Assembly (NCBI GenBank): GCA_030530905.1
Contig: JAUMUB010000001.1
Coordinates: 1-30,962 of the forward strand
Direction of reading: 5' to 3'
Source: Bifidobacteriaceae bacterium
GTDB taxonomy: Bacteria > Actinomycetota > Actinomycetes > Actinomycetales > Bifidobacteriaceae
DNA: 30,962 nucleotides
Part shown: one piece after another, positions 1 through 8,232 of the stretch
Position numbering within the stretch: position 1 is the stretch's first letter
Layout of the letters: each line of letters starts with the position of its first letter
The notes under the pieces: model-generated
Told to the model about the DNA's origin: nothing
What the model saw: only the letters and a program-made list of their open reading frames with translations
Database searches by the model: none
Made by a program: the position numbers and the translations under genes

Positions 1-139
1 CGAAGTTCAACTTGTGGTTCATGATGCGCAGAAAAAACATGTGATGATAACGCTTGGCGATAGTTTCAGGGTTAAGAATGATAATAATCTTATTGCTGAG
101 ATTAAAGCTGCGTTTGGTCCTAATTGTTTGAAGTTATGA
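1..139 (+). CDS. dnaE: DNA polymerase III alpha subunit, C-terminal end (partial)
   Basis: An open frame runs in from the left edge (first full codon at base 2) to TGA at 137-139, giving 45 residues. The tail ends AEIKAAFGPNCLKL, which resembles the end of actinobacterial DnaE proteins (a segment like 'V.P...L.AEIKALLGPNCL'). DnaE is the catalytic subunit of the replicative polymerase, but none of the polymerase motifs lie in the window, so the call rests on this short tail and on my recollection that dnaE precedes hisD in bifidobacteria. The gene continues to the left of base 1. Confidence 0.7.
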   Translation, partial: EVQLVVHDAQKKHVMITLGDSFRVKNDNNLIAEIKAAFGPNCLKL

Positions 140-463
140 GCAAACGAGCGTAATTAGTATTTGATTACTGCATAATTTATTTGCGGTTGCTTTGTTTTAC
201 GGTTATTCACTCATTGTCTCATAGTTTGCGCAGATGTTTACAAGTTGATAAGACGTTTTTTGGCATATCAGTATATTTGCGCTGTTAATAGCTATAAATG
301 CAGTGTGTTGTAGCAACTGTTGATTGCGGGTTGCAGTTATGGTTGTAAGATTCCATCAGATTATTATTAATATAATCTGGTAGGGATACGTTGTATCTCA
401 ACATTCGGTAGAAATTCGTAAGAGGTTGTGATTTGTAAAATTGTATTGTTATGATGTTCAAGT
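140..463. other. dnaE-hisD intergenic region, 324 bp
   Basis: No coding frame is convincing here. The region is AT-rich and holds a 23-base hairpin at 357-379 (8-base arms CAGATTAT / ATAATCTG, 7-base AT loop) and a sigma-70-type promoter at 426-455 just before hisD. The hairpin lies 46 bases upstream of the -35 element and has no T-run, so it looks more like an operator than a terminator. No clear dnaE terminator is visible. Confidence 0.6.
426..455 (+). promoter_or_regulatory. Probable hisD-operon promoter (leaderless)
   Basis: The -35 element is TTGTGA (426-431), followed by an 18-base spacer and the -10 element TATGAT (450-455). The hisD ATG begins 9 bases after the -10 element ends, so transcription would start at or within a few bases of the ATG. 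No Shine-Dalgarno sequence precedes the ATG, which fits a leaderless mRNA. This is inferred from sequence only. Confidence 0.5.
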
Positions 464-1849
464 ATGACGAATATCATGCAAGTTACAGATTTACGCCCTT
501 TAGGCGATCTTGATCGCGCCCAATTATTAGCAGCAATGCCGCGTGCAGAAATGGGTACGCAGGAAGCAACCGAGTTGGTTCAGCCAATTATGGAAGCTGT
601 TCGTAAAGATGGTGCAAAAGCGTTACGAGAGTTTAGCGAGCGCTTTGATAAAGTATGCTATCAGCCACTTCGCGTGCCGCAGTCTGCAATGGATGAGGCT
701 TTAGAAAATATTGATCCGAAGTTACGTGCTGCAATTGAGGAGTCGGTGCGTCGTATGCGTGCAGTATGCGCAACGCAAGTTCCAGAAGATTTTCATACTG
801 ATATCGCGCCTGGTGCTCGAGTTTCTCAGCGTTGGATACCGGTGGAACGCGTGGGATTATATGTGCCAGGAGGTAAGGCAGTATATCCAACTTCAGTGAT
901 TATGAACGCTGTTCCAGCACAGGTTGCTGGAGTTGAATCTCTTGCAATTGCAACGCCGCCAAGCGTTGATAATAATGGACTTCCAGCTTCTTCAATTCTT
1001 GCTACATGCGCTATTTTAGGTGTGAAAGAAGTGTATGCTGTAGGTGGAGCGCAAGCTGTTGCAATGTTTGCTTATGGTGCTTTAGAAGAAGATGGCACAG
1101 TATTATGTGATCCAGTTGATAAGATCACTGGTCCTGGAAATATTTTTGTCGCAACCGCTAAAAGCTTGGTATCGCATATGGTTGGTATTGATTCTGTTGC
1201 AGGCCCTAGCGAGATTGCAATTATTGCTGATTGCACTGCAAATCCTGAATGGTTGGCTGCGGATCTTATTGGTCAAGCAGAGCATGATGAGCTTGCAGGA
1301 TCAGTTCTTATTACTGACGATGAGCAGTTAGCGCAAAAGGTGCAGGATTCTCTTGCATATCGTGTTCCGCGCACTTTAAATTCTGAACGTGTTCGCATTG
1401 CTTTAGAAGGCTCACAGTCGCGTATTATTATCACCACAGGTATTGAGCAGTCCATTAAAGCAGCTAATGCGTATGCTGCTGAGCATCTTGAAGTAGTTTG
1501 CGAGAATGTCGACGAGGTTATTGCGAAGATTCGCAATGCTGGTGCTATTTTCCGTGGCGCGTATTCTCCAGTACCATTGGGCGATTACATGTCTGGTTCA
1601 AATCACGTGTTACCAACATCAGGTACTGCACGATTTAGCGCAGGACTTGGCGTTCATACGTTTATGAAGCCAGTTGAAGTGATTGAATATGATGAGCAGG
1701 GATTAAAAGATTTAGCTGCACGTATTAACACGTTTGCAGAGTATGAGAATCTTCCAGCACACGGCGAATGTGTGTTATCTCGCTTTATTGACGATCCATA
1801 TAATAAGCAAACACTTGAGGAACAAGAACAGCAAGCAGGTCTTTTATGA
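464..1849 (+). CDS. hisD: Histidinol dehydrogenase
   Basis: HisD carries out the last two steps of histidine synthesis, oxidising L-histidinol to L-histidine with NAD+ in the cytoplasm. The 461-residue length is normal for a monofunctional HisD. Visible family motifs are GPGN (223-226), the zinc-ligand segment GQAEHDE (Q271, H274), the catalytic pair E340-H341 in AAEHLE, and GDYMSGSNHVLPTSGTARF (373 onward, with D374). The last zinc-ligand candidate is H433. The ATG at 464 follows a probable promoter directly and has no ribosome site; a second in-frame ATG at 476 is possible and also lacks one. It is the first gene of the his operon and overlaps hisC by four bases (ATGA). Confidence 0.96.
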   Translation: MTNIMQVTDLRPLGDLDRAQLLAAMPRAEMGTQEATELVQPIMEAVRKDGAKALREFSERFDKVCYQPLRVPQSAMDEALENIDPKLRAAIEESVRRMRAVCATQVPEDFHTDIAPGARVSQRWIPVERVGLYVPGGKAVYPTSVIMNAVPAQVAGVESLAIATPPSVDNNGLPASSILATCAILGVKEVYAVGGAQAVAMFAYGALEEDGTVLCDPVDKITGPGNIFVATAKSLVSHMVGIDSVAGPSEIAIIADCTANPEWLAADLIGQAEHDELAGSVLITDDEQLAQKVQDSLAYRVPRTLNSERVRIALEGSQSRIIITTGIEQSIKAANAYAAEHLEVVCENVDEVIAKIRNAGAIFRGAYSPVPLGDYMSGSNHVLPTSGTARFSAGLGVHTFMKPVEVIEYDEQGLKDLAARINTFAEYENLPAHGECVLSRFIDDPYNKQTLEEQEQQAGLL

Positions 1850-3006
1850 GTATAAGCCAGTTTCTTCCGCTTCGTAATGATTTATTGCACGAGGAGCCGT
1901 ATGGAGCGCCTCAGCTTGATGTGACGGCATGTTTGAATGTGAATGAAAATCCATATTCTTTAGATGAGGATGTGGCAAAAGATATTGCTCAAGAAATTCT
2001 AGCTATTGCTCCGACATTAAATCGATATCCTGATCGTGATCATACTGCTTTGCGTGAGGATTTAGCGAAATATTTACGTGAAGAATCTGGTGTGGAAGTT
2101 GAGTATGAGAATGTTTGGGCAGCAAATGGTTCTAATGAAATCATGTTGCAGCTTTTTCAAGCCTTTGGAGGTCCAGGAAGAATTGCTTTAAGCGCTGACC
2201 CAACATATTCAATGTATCCTGAGTATGCTCGCGATACGTTTACTCAGTGGAAAACTGTTGAACGCAATAGCGATTTTAGTATTAATATTGAGAAGTTTAT
2301 TGCTGCAGTTGAAGAAGAAAAACCGTCTTTAATTGTGTTAACCTCTCCTAATAATCCAACAGGAACATTGCTTGATAATGCTGATATTGCACGAATTTTA
2401 CAAGCTACTCAGAATGTTGAGGTTGCGGGATCTATCCAAAGTGCTCATCCACTTGTGGTGATTGACGAAGCATATGCTGAATTCAGAGATCCGCAAGTGC
2501 CAAGTGCTTTAGAACTGTTGGAGCATTATCCAAATATTGCTATTAGTCGAACTATGAGCAAGGCCTTTGCTTTTGCAGGTGTTCGTTTAGGATATCTTGC
2601 GGCTCATCCTGATGTGATTCAATGTATGCAAATCGTGCGTTTACCATATCACTTGTCAGCCTTAACTCAGGCGGCAGCTCGAGTTGCTTTGCGTCATACT
2701 AAAGAACAGTTGGCGCAGGTGGCACATTTACGTCAATTGCGTGAGGATACTCAAGAATGGTTGAGTCAGCAAACCTATAAGGGGCATACGTTGCATGTTG
2801 CACCGTCTCAATCTAATTTCGTACTTTTCGGCGGTGATTTTGACAACAGGGATCGAATTTTTTCTTTACTTGTTGAACGTGGCGTGCTTATTCGCGTTGT
2901 TGGCCCTCAAGGTTGGCTTCGAGTATGCATGGGAACTGATGAAGAAATGGCGTTGTTTAGAAAGTCATTATTAGAAGTGTTGCGTATAGTAGAAAATGAA
3001 AACTAA
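1846..3006 (+). CDS. hisC: Histidinol-phosphate aminotransferase
   Basis: HisC is a PLP enzyme that transfers the amino group of glutamate to imidazole acetol phosphate, giving histidinol phosphate. The 386-residue protein is a fold-type I aminotransferase. The segment SPNNPTG (167-173) holds the conserved Asn, DEAY (207-210) the Asp and Tyr that contact PLP, and SRTMSKAFAFAGVRLGY (234-250) holds the PLP lysine K239 and phosphate-binding R247. The start codon overlaps the hisD stop as ATGA, so translation is probably coupled. The family resembles aromatic aminotransferases, but the operon position makes HisC the clear choice. Confidence 0.95.
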   Translation: MSISQFLPLRNDLLHEEPYGAPQLDVTACLNVNENPYSLDEDVAKDIAQEILAIAPTLNRYPDRDHTALREDLAKYLREESGVEVEYENVWAANGSNEIMLQLFQAFGGPGRIALSADPTYSMYPEYARDTFTQWKTVERNSDFSINIEKFIAAVEEEKPSLIVLTSPNNPTGTLLDNADIARILQATQNVEVAGSIQSAHPLVVIDEAYAEFRDPQVPSALELLEHYPNIAISRTMSKAFAFAGVRLGYLAAHPDVIQCMQIVRLPYHLSALTQAAARVALRHTKEQLAQVAHLRQLREDTQEWLSQQTYKGHTLHVAPSQSNFVLFGGDFDNRDRIFSLLVERGVLIRVVGPQGWLRVCMGTDEEMALFRKSLLEVLRIVENEN

Positions 3007-3022
3007 ACGTTAAGGATTGTAT

Positions 3023-3622
3023 ATGGCAAGGGAAGCAACAATTATTCGCACCACCAGTGAATCTACTGTTGAACTGTATTTGAATCTGGATGGTAGTGGT
3101 AAAACTGATATTGACACGAGCGTTCCTTTTTTCAATCATATGATGACTGCTTTAGGCAAACATTCTTTAATTGATTTGACGATAAAAGCACATGGTGACA
3201 CTGATATTGACGTGCATCATACAGTGGAAGATACGGCAATCGTTTTTGGTGAAGCCTTACGCCAAGCATTAGGTGATAAGCGTGGTTTGCGTCGTTTTGC
3301 TGACGCAACTGTTCCGCTTGATGAGGCACTTGCAACTGCGGTTGTAGACATTTCCGGTAGGCCATATGCAGTGTGTTCTGGAGAGCCTGAGGGATTTGAA
3401 TTTGCTATGATTGGTGGACATTTTACCGGTTCGCTAGTTCGTCACGTTTTGGAGTCAATAGCTTTTCATGCTGGAATATGTTTGCATATGCGCGTGCTTG
3501 CTGGTCGCGATCCTCACCATATTGCCGAAGCTGAGTTTAAAGCTTTAGCTAGAGCATTGCGCTACGCGGTAGAGGTTGATCCTCGAGTGCAGGGTATTCC
3601 TAGTACGAAGGGGGCATTGTAA
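3023..3622 (+). CDS. hisB: Imidazoleglycerol-phosphate dehydratase
   Basis: HisB dehydrates imidazole glycerol phosphate to imidazole acetol phosphate with Mn2+. The 199-residue protein is the monofunctional type found in actinobacteria, without the phosphatase domain of the enterobacterial fusion; histidinol phosphate phosphatase must therefore be encoded elsewhere. Both metal-binding His-rich motifs are present: DVHHTVED and [18 protein letters not shown], with FFNHM near the N-terminus. I chose ATG at 3023 because AAGGA (3012-3016) sits six bases before it; an upstream in-frame TTG at 3017 overlaps that site. It lies 16 bases after hisC. Confidence 0.95.
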   Translation: MAREATIIRTTSESTVELYLNLDGSGKTDIDTSVPFFNHMMTALGKHSLIDLTIKAHGDTDIDVHHTVEDTAIVFGEALRQALGDKRGLRRFADATVPLDEALATAVVDISGRPYAVCSGEPEGFEFAMIGGHFTGSLVRHVLESIAFHAGICLHMRVLAGRDPHHIAEAEFKALARALRYAVEVDPRVQGIPSTKGAL

Positions 3623-4309
3623 ATGAGTTCAGATAATGAAGAGCGTTCTTTTAGTGATGAAGAATTAGAGCACGCTCTTGAAGATTTTGAACATGAGTTT
3701 GAAGATGCTCAACATAATGCAAATCCTACTAATTTACATGGTTCGACTAGTGAGCAAGATGATAGTCAGAATAGCTCTGAGTCTTCTATGTTTGACTCGT
3801 TAGAACAGGATTCTTTTGACGAAGAGTTGGCTGGGATTCTTGGGGATAAGGCAAAAGCAGCTATTATTATCAGTCCTGTTGTTTCTCCCGAGTTTTGTGC
3901 AAATATTTTTGCAATGATACACATTCCTGCTGTTTGCGTAGCTGCTAAAGGTAATGTGGTATCTGTTCTTAAAGACCTTGATGATGATCATCCCGAACAA
4001 CAAGCATCAAGATTAGCGGAGTTTTTCAAAGGTGTTGAAATTGCATTATTGGTGAATCGTGCAAATAAGATTGATTCAACACTTTACAATTCATCGCAGA
4101 ACGAGGATAGTGTTCCTCCTCCTGTTGTGTTTGCAGCAACTCCTCCTTTTGTTGAAGATGTGATGTTAGGGATAACTTCTTGGCAGGATATTATGAACGA
4201 TCCTGCTGTTAAATGTTTTGACAGTAGTGATATTAGCGAGGTTAAGGCTCAAGAATTTGTATCAAAGGTGCTTTCGGGAGAGAAAATTTTACCTCCTGAG
4301 GAGCAGTAG
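3623..4309 (+). CDS. Uncharacterised acidic protein within the his operon
   Basis: I do not recognise a characterised family. The 228-residue protein has a very acidic, low-complexity N-terminus (about residues 1-75, rich in D, E, S, N and Q) that is probably disordered. A more ordered half follows, with alternating hydrophobic stretches (AAIIISPVVSPEF, ALLVNRA, VVFAATPPFV) suggestive of an alpha/beta fold. There is no signal peptide or membrane segment. It begins one base after the hisB stop, with AAGGGGG upstream, and ends 12 bases before hisH, so it is clearly an operon member. From memory, bifidobacterial his operons carry an unknown gene at this point. A role in histidine synthesis is inferred only from position. 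Confidence 0.85.
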   Translation: MSSDNEERSFSDEELEHALEDFEHEFEDAQHNANPTNLHGSTSEQDDSQNSSESSMFDSLEQDSFDEELAGILGDKAKAAIIISPVVSPEFCANIFAMIHIPAVCVAAKGNVVSVLKDLDDDHPEQQASRLAEFFKGVEIALLVNRANKIDSTLYNSSQNEDSVPPPVVFAATPPFVEDVMLGITSWQDIMNDPAVKCFDSSDISEVKAQEFVSKVLSGEKILPPEEQ

Positions 4310-4321
4310 GATAGGAATATT

Positions 4322-4948
4322 ATGACATCAGTGGTTGTGTTTGACTACGGTTTTGGGAATGTGCGATCTATGGTTCGTGCATTAGATCATATTGGTGCAG
4401 ATGTGCAGCTCACCGCGGACTTAGATGAAGCATCTCGTGCTGATGGCGTTGTTATTCCTGGTGTTGGCGCATTCGATGCTTGCATTCGTGGTCTACATGC
4501 TGCTGGTGGAGACGCTCTTGTTCTCAGCCGCATACAGCATAATCAGCCTGTGTTAGGTGTGTGTGTTGGTCATCAAATTATGTTTGATTCTTCGCAGGAG
4601 CATGGAGTTTCTTCTGAGGGTCTTCATCTTGCTAATGGCACGGTTCAGCTTTTAAAATCGCCGATTGTGCCTCATATGGGTTGGAATAATGTGGTTGCTC
4701 CTAGTGAGTCGAAATTGTTTAACCACGTTGAAGATGAGAAGTTTTATTTCGTACATTCCTATGCGGTTCCGCTTGATGCTAACGCTTCTAAGGCTGAGAG
4801 TGCTGTGGTCTCATATTGCGAATATGAGGATGATAAGTTTATCGCAGCTTATGAGGATGGGGCTTTGTGTAGTACTCAATTTCATCCAGAGAAATCAGGT
4901 GAGGCTGGATTGCAATTGTTGAAAAATTGGGTTCAAAATTTTTCTTAA
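4322..4948 (+). CDS. hisH: Imidazole glycerol phosphate synthase, glutamine amidotransferase subunit
   Basis: HisH hydrolyses glutamine and channels ammonia to HisF, which makes imidazole glycerol phosphate and AICAR. The 208-residue protein is a class I glutamine amidotransferase: the nucleophile is C81 in GVCVGHQ, and H188 and E190 in QFHPEKSG complete the triad. The start FDYGFGNVRSM is typical of HisH. The common nucleophile-elbow motif is GICLGMQ; here V and H replace L and M, a mild variation that leaves the C-x-G-x-Q core intact. AGGAA lies seven bases before the ATG. The partner hisF is not in the window. Confidence 0.94.
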   Translation: MTSVVVFDYGFGNVRSMVRALDHIGADVQLTADLDEASRADGVVIPGVGAFDACIRGLHAAGGDALVLSRIQHNQPVLGVCVGHQIMFDSSQEHGVSSEGLHLANGTVQLLKSPIVPHMGWNNVVAPSESKLFNHVEDEKFYFVHSYAVPLDANASKAESAVVSYCEYEDDKFIAAYEDGALCSTQFHPEKSGEAGLQLLKNWVQNFS

Positions 4949-5003
4949 AATAAATTTATTAACTAGTGCATGAATAGTATTAGTTGTGATTAAGTGAGGG
5001 CAT

Positions 5004-5723
5004 ATGATTACATTATTACCTGCTGTTGATGTTCGTGACGGTAAGGCAGTGCGATTACGTCAAGGTGTATCTGGTTCTGAAACAGATTATGGCAGCCCAC
5101 TTGATGCAGCTAAAACTTGGGTTGATGCAGGCGCACAGTGGATTCATCTTGTGGATTTGGACGCAGCTTTTGGTACGGGTGACAATAGAAGTCAAATTCG
5201 AGAAATTGTAGAAGATTTAGGTTCGCGTGTTCATATTGAGCTTAGTGGCGGTATTCGCAATGATGAGTCGCTTGAATCGGCGTTAGATGCAGGGGCTTCG
5301 CGAGTGAATATTGGTACGGCTGCTTTAGAGAATCCTGATTGGACTGCAAGTATTATTCAAAAATATGGCGATAAGGTTGCTGTTGGTCTTGATGTTCGCG
5401 GTACTGTTTTAGCTGCCCGTGGCTGGGTTAGCGAGGGCGGTGACGTTTTTGAAATGATTGAATTTTTGAATAATGCAGGTTGTTCTCGTTATGTGGTTAC
5501 TGATGTGACCCGTGATGGTATGATGAATGGTCCAAACTTAGAGCTTTTGAAAAAAGTGGCACAGTCTACTCAAGCTAAAGTAACCGCTTCGGGTGGTATT
5601 AGTTCTTTGGAGGATTTGCGCAATATTGCAACGCTTACTCAATATGGTGTAGATAGTGCCATTCTGGGTAAGTCGTTATATGCTAAGGCTTTTACTCTTG
5701 AGGAAGCGCTGCAGGTTACCTAA
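5004..5723 (+). CDS. priA: Phosphoribosyl isomerase A (HisA, probably bifunctional HisA/TrpF)
   Basis: This TIM-barrel enzyme isomerises ProFAR to PRFAR in histidine synthesis. The 239-residue sequence closely follows actinobacterial PriA, which also does the TrpF reaction of tryptophan synthesis. It starts [18 protein letters not shown] (catalytic D9 and R19) and has the second catalytic Asp in VTDVTRDG (D171). The RGW segment (R139, W141) corresponds to the Arg and Trp that let mycobacterial PriA handle both substrates. Dual function is an inference; it would be supported if no trpF exists in the genome. GTGAGGG precedes the ATG, and 55 bases separate it from hisH. Confidence 0.93.
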   Translation: MITLLPAVDVRDGKAVRLRQGVSGSETDYGSPLDAAKTWVDAGAQWIHLVDLDAAFGTGDNRSQIREIVEDLGSRVHIELSGGIRNDESLESALDAGASRVNIGTAALENPDWTASIIQKYGDKVAVGLDVRGTVLAARGWVSEGGDVFEMIEFLNNAGCSRYVVTDVTRDGMMNGPNLELLKKVAQSTQAKVTASGGISSLEDLRNIATLTQYGVDSAILGKSLYAKAFTLEEALQVT

Positions 5724-5804
5724 TAATATTTAATGTTATAATAAACTGCAATAAGATTATTAATACTGTTATATTTGTAGTTTTTTCATAATTTGTACCA
5801 TAAA

Positions 5805-5832
5805 TTGTATGTTCGTTAAATGTCTGTAATAT
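5805..5832 (+). promoter_or_regulatory. Candidate glnA2 promoter
   Basis: The -35 element is TTGTAT (5805-5810), then a 16-base spacer and the -10 element TAATAT (5827-5832). The expected start of transcription near 5839 would leave a leader of about 15 bases before the ATG at 5854. The 130-base gap after hisA also contains a weak AT-rich inverted repeat (about 5722-5763) but no clear terminator, so read-through from the his operon is possible. Confidence 0.35.
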
Positions 5833-5853
5833 TTGAGTGAGATATTAATACGT

Positions 5854-7191
5854 ATGGATAAACAACAGGAGTTTGCGTTACGAACCGTTGAAGAACGAGA
5901 TGTGCGATTCATTCGTTTATGGTTCTCTGATGTATTAGGTACTTTAAAATCTGTGGCAATAGCGCCAGCAGAATTAGAAGCAGCATTTGAAGAAGGTATA
6001 GGGTTTGACGGTTCGTCAATCGAGGGTATGACTCGAGTTTCTGAAGACGATATGATTGTTAAGCCAGATCCTTCCACATTCCAGTTATTGCCTTGGCGTG
6101 GTAGCACTCAAGGCACTGCAAGAATGTTTTGCGATATTCTCACGCCTGAAGGAACACCATCAGTTGCTGATCCACGCCATGTTTTAAAACAAACCTTGGC
6201 TAAGGCGAAAGAAAAAGGATTCTCATTCTACGTACATCCTGAAATCGAGTTTTATCTATTTGAAAAGCAGTCGGATTGGTCACAACCTCCTGTGCCAATT
6301 GACAACGCTGGATATTTTGACCACGTTTCCCGCAGCTCTGGCATGGATTTCCGCCGTGCTTCAGTAAATATGCTAGAGCAGATGGGTATTTCAGTTGAAT
6401 ACTCTCACCATGAGGCAGGCCCAGGGCAGAACGAGATTGATTTGCGCTATGCTGATGCTCTTACAACTGCTGATAATATTATGACTTTCAGAACTGTAGT
6501 GAAAGAAATTTCACTTGAGCGTGATATTCATGCAAGCTTTATGCCGAAGCCATTAATGGATCAGCCAGGTTCAGGTATGCACACACATTTAAGCCTATTC
6601 TCTGGAGATTCAAACGCTTTTTATGAAGCTGGTCAAGAGTTTAATATGTCGCTCACTGCGCGTCAATTTGCTGCTGGTATTTTGTACCATGCGGCTGAAA
6701 TTTCCGCAGTAATTAACCAGTATGTTAATTCATACAAGCGCCTTTGGGGTGGCAATGAGGCTCCTAGCTATATTTGCTGGGGTCATAATAACCGTTCTGC
6801 TTTACTTCGTATTCCACAGTACAAGCCTGGTAAGGGTAATTCTTCTCGTATGGAGTTCAGGGCTTTAGATCCTGTAGCAAATCCTTATCTGGCATACTCC
6901 TTGTTACTTGCCGCTGGTTTGGACGGCATTGAAAAGCAGTTAACCTTGCAAGATCCAACAAGTGATGACGTGTGGGAGCTTACTGACTCTGAACGTCAGG
7001 CAATGGGCATTGAGCCTCTTCCTGCTTCGCTAAATGATGCGTTAAAAGTTATGGAAAAGTCTGATTTTGTGGCAAGCGTATTAGGTGAGCATGTGTTCGA
7101 ATACTTCTTACGCAATAAGCGTCAAGAGTGGAATGAATACAGTAAGCAAGTTACACCTTATGAGTTAAGCAAATACTTACCACGCTTATAA
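5854..7191 (+). CDS. glnA: Glutamine synthetase type I (GlnA2-like)
   Basis: It makes glutamine from glutamate, ammonia and ATP as a dodecamer. The 445-residue protein matches the shorter actinobacterial GlnA2 / GSI-alpha form, beginning MDKQQEFALRTVEERDVRFIR. Motifs visible are GFDGSSIEGM near the N-terminus, the metal-binding EIEFYLF and GPGQNEID, the loop MDQPGSGMHTHLSLF, and RMEFRALDP near the C-terminus. I chose ATG at 5854 because the family starts there; an in-frame TTG at 5833 would add seven residues without a family match. It follows the his operon, whose HisH uses glutamine. Bifidobacteria may carry a second, GSI-beta enzyme, so the numbering of the paralogue is uncertain. Confidence 0.94.
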   Translation: MDKQQEFALRTVEERDVRFIRLWFSDVLGTLKSVAIAPAELEAAFEEGIGFDGSSIEGMTRVSEDDMIVKPDPSTFQLLPWRGSTQGTARMFCDILTPEGTPSVADPRHVLKQTLAKAKEKGFSFYVHPEIEFYLFEKQSDWSQPPVPIDNAGYFDHVSRSSGMDFRRASVNMLEQMGISVEYSHHEAGPGQNEIDLRYADALTTADNIMTFRTVVKEISLERDIHASFMPKPLMDQPGSGMHTHLSLFSGDSNAFYEAGQEFNMSLTARQFAAGILYHAAEISAVINQYVNSYKRLWGGNEAPSYICWGHNNRSALLRIPQYKPGKGNSSRMEFRALDPVANPYLAYSLLLAAGLDGIEKQLTLQDPTSDDVWELTDSERQAMGIEPLPASLNDALKVMEKSDFVASVLGEHVFEYFLRNKRQEWNEYSKQVTPYELSKYLPRL

Positions 7192-7212
7192 CTTTGATTA
7201 AAAATATGCGAA

Positions 7213-7246
7213 AATAAGAGGATAGCTACTAAGCTATCCTCTTATT
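7213..7246. terminator. Bidirectional terminator between glnA and the minus-strand operon
   Basis: A perfect 15-base inverted repeat (arms 7213-7227 and 7232-7246, core AGAGGATAGCT) encloses the four-base loop ACTA. On the minus strand it is followed by TTTT, the better U-tract; on the plus strand TTAGTTT follows. It lies between convergent genes, 21 bases after glnA. Confidence 0.85.
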
Positions 7247-7283
7247 AGTTTGAATGAAATTTCTTTTATTTGAGAATTATTTG

Positions 7284-8195
7284 CTATGTTCGTGGGTTTC
7301 CAAACCAACTATTATAAATAATTGAGAAATTACGATTACCATAGCTTGAGCAAGAGTCGCCTGTCCCAACTCCTGCTTTTAATGCGGCGACATTTGGCTG
7401 ATATGGCGTGTAAATATACAGTAAAGCAGTAGCATCATTCTCAATGTACACATTCGTTCCGCCGCAGCTTTTATTTGGATGATATTGAATGTAGTTGAGT
7501 GTGCCAGCATGATACTGATAATTATCTTCGTGTAGGAGATAGTAGTGGAATCGTTTTGCAGCGCCATAAACCTGATTAAAGAATCCGGCGTACATGGTGT
7601 CACAGGCTGCATCATCAGGGCAGCTCAATCCCATTGCCCACTTGTATTGCGTTTGCGTTGGGGCAGTAGCAGAGACAAGATGCTGCTCTTTTTGCATGAT
7701 CGTGAGCAAGACTTTCGGACTTACTTTACATGCAATAGCACTTTTTGAAATTATTTGTGCCGCAGTGTACGTGCCTGCTTCAATAGCATCACAGATGTCA
7801 TCTTTTGCTTGTGCTGTAATCTTGAATGTTTTAGTTTTTAAACACTCATTTGAAGTGCAAGCAGTTCCATTCTCATCAAGAAAACTTTGAATCTCACTTT
7901 CGCTCATAGCATGTGAGTTAAAAAATTGTCCGTCAGAAATAATATTTCCAGGATTAAAATCGTATGTTTGCGCAAGCTGATTTTGATTTATATTAGCTTC
8001 ATGAACTTCAATTAGCCAATTAGCATAGCGTACAAGTGAAATAACAAGAGCAATAGCGCACACTGTGGCAGTAAGAATAGTGAGAATAATTCGCAACCTT
8101 TTTGAAGGGCGAGCGGTATTCCACGAACGTTGGAATTGCCTTGTAAAACCTTGTTTTCTTGATCGCTGTTTTCTGTGTGAAGAACGAATAGGCAT
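7284..8195 (-). CDS. Membrane-anchored secreted protein of an actinobacterial family (possible cell-wall hydrolase)
   Basis: The 303-residue protein has a basic N-terminus, one membrane segment (about 35-56) and an extracellular part with eight cysteines that could form disulfides (among them C113, C118, C135, C156, C192, C198). I recognise the family pattern from secreted actinobacterial proteins sometimes labelled 'hemagglutinin': FNPGNIISDGQFFN near 80-93, the central QKEQ (E170) with AMG(L/Y)SCPD, GFFNQVYGAA, and the C-terminal TPYQPN...GTGDSCSSYGNRNF. E170 would suit a lysozyme-like catalytic Glu, but that is inference. No enzymatic function is established here. It lies 37 bases after hrpA on the same strand and has no clear ribosome site. 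Confidence 0.85.
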   Translation of the reverse strand: MPIRSSHRKQRSRKQGFTRQFQRSWNTARPSKRLRIILTILTATVCAIALVISLVRYANWLIEVHEANINQNQLAQTYDFNPGNIISDGQFFNSHAMSESEIQSFLDENGTACTSNECLKTKTFKITAQAKDDICDAIEAGTYTAAQIISKSAIACKVSPKVLLTIMQKEQHLVSATAPTQTQYKWAMGLSCPDDAACDTMYAGFFNQVYGAAKRFHYYLLHEDNYQYHAGTLNYIQYHPNKSCGGTNVYIENDATALLYIYTPYQPNVAALKAGVGTGDSCSSYGNRNFSIIYNSWFGNPRT

Positions 8196-8232
8196 AATAT
8201 GTAATTAAACTCCAATATTTAAAATCTTTTTG

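Noticed and set aside
357..379. Hairpin before hisD as a his attenuator or T-box.
   Set aside because: It lies upstream of the probable promoter, has no T-run, no leader peptide with histidine codons and no T-box sequence.
4949..4960. Palindrome AATAAATTTATT between hisH and hisA.
   Set aside because: Such A-T palindromes are expected by chance in this AT-rich DNA, and no promoter sits next to it.
5722..5763. AT-rich inverted repeat after hisA as a terminator.
   Set aside because: The stem is almost all A-T, with a mismatch and a loop of about 22 bases, and no T-run follows.
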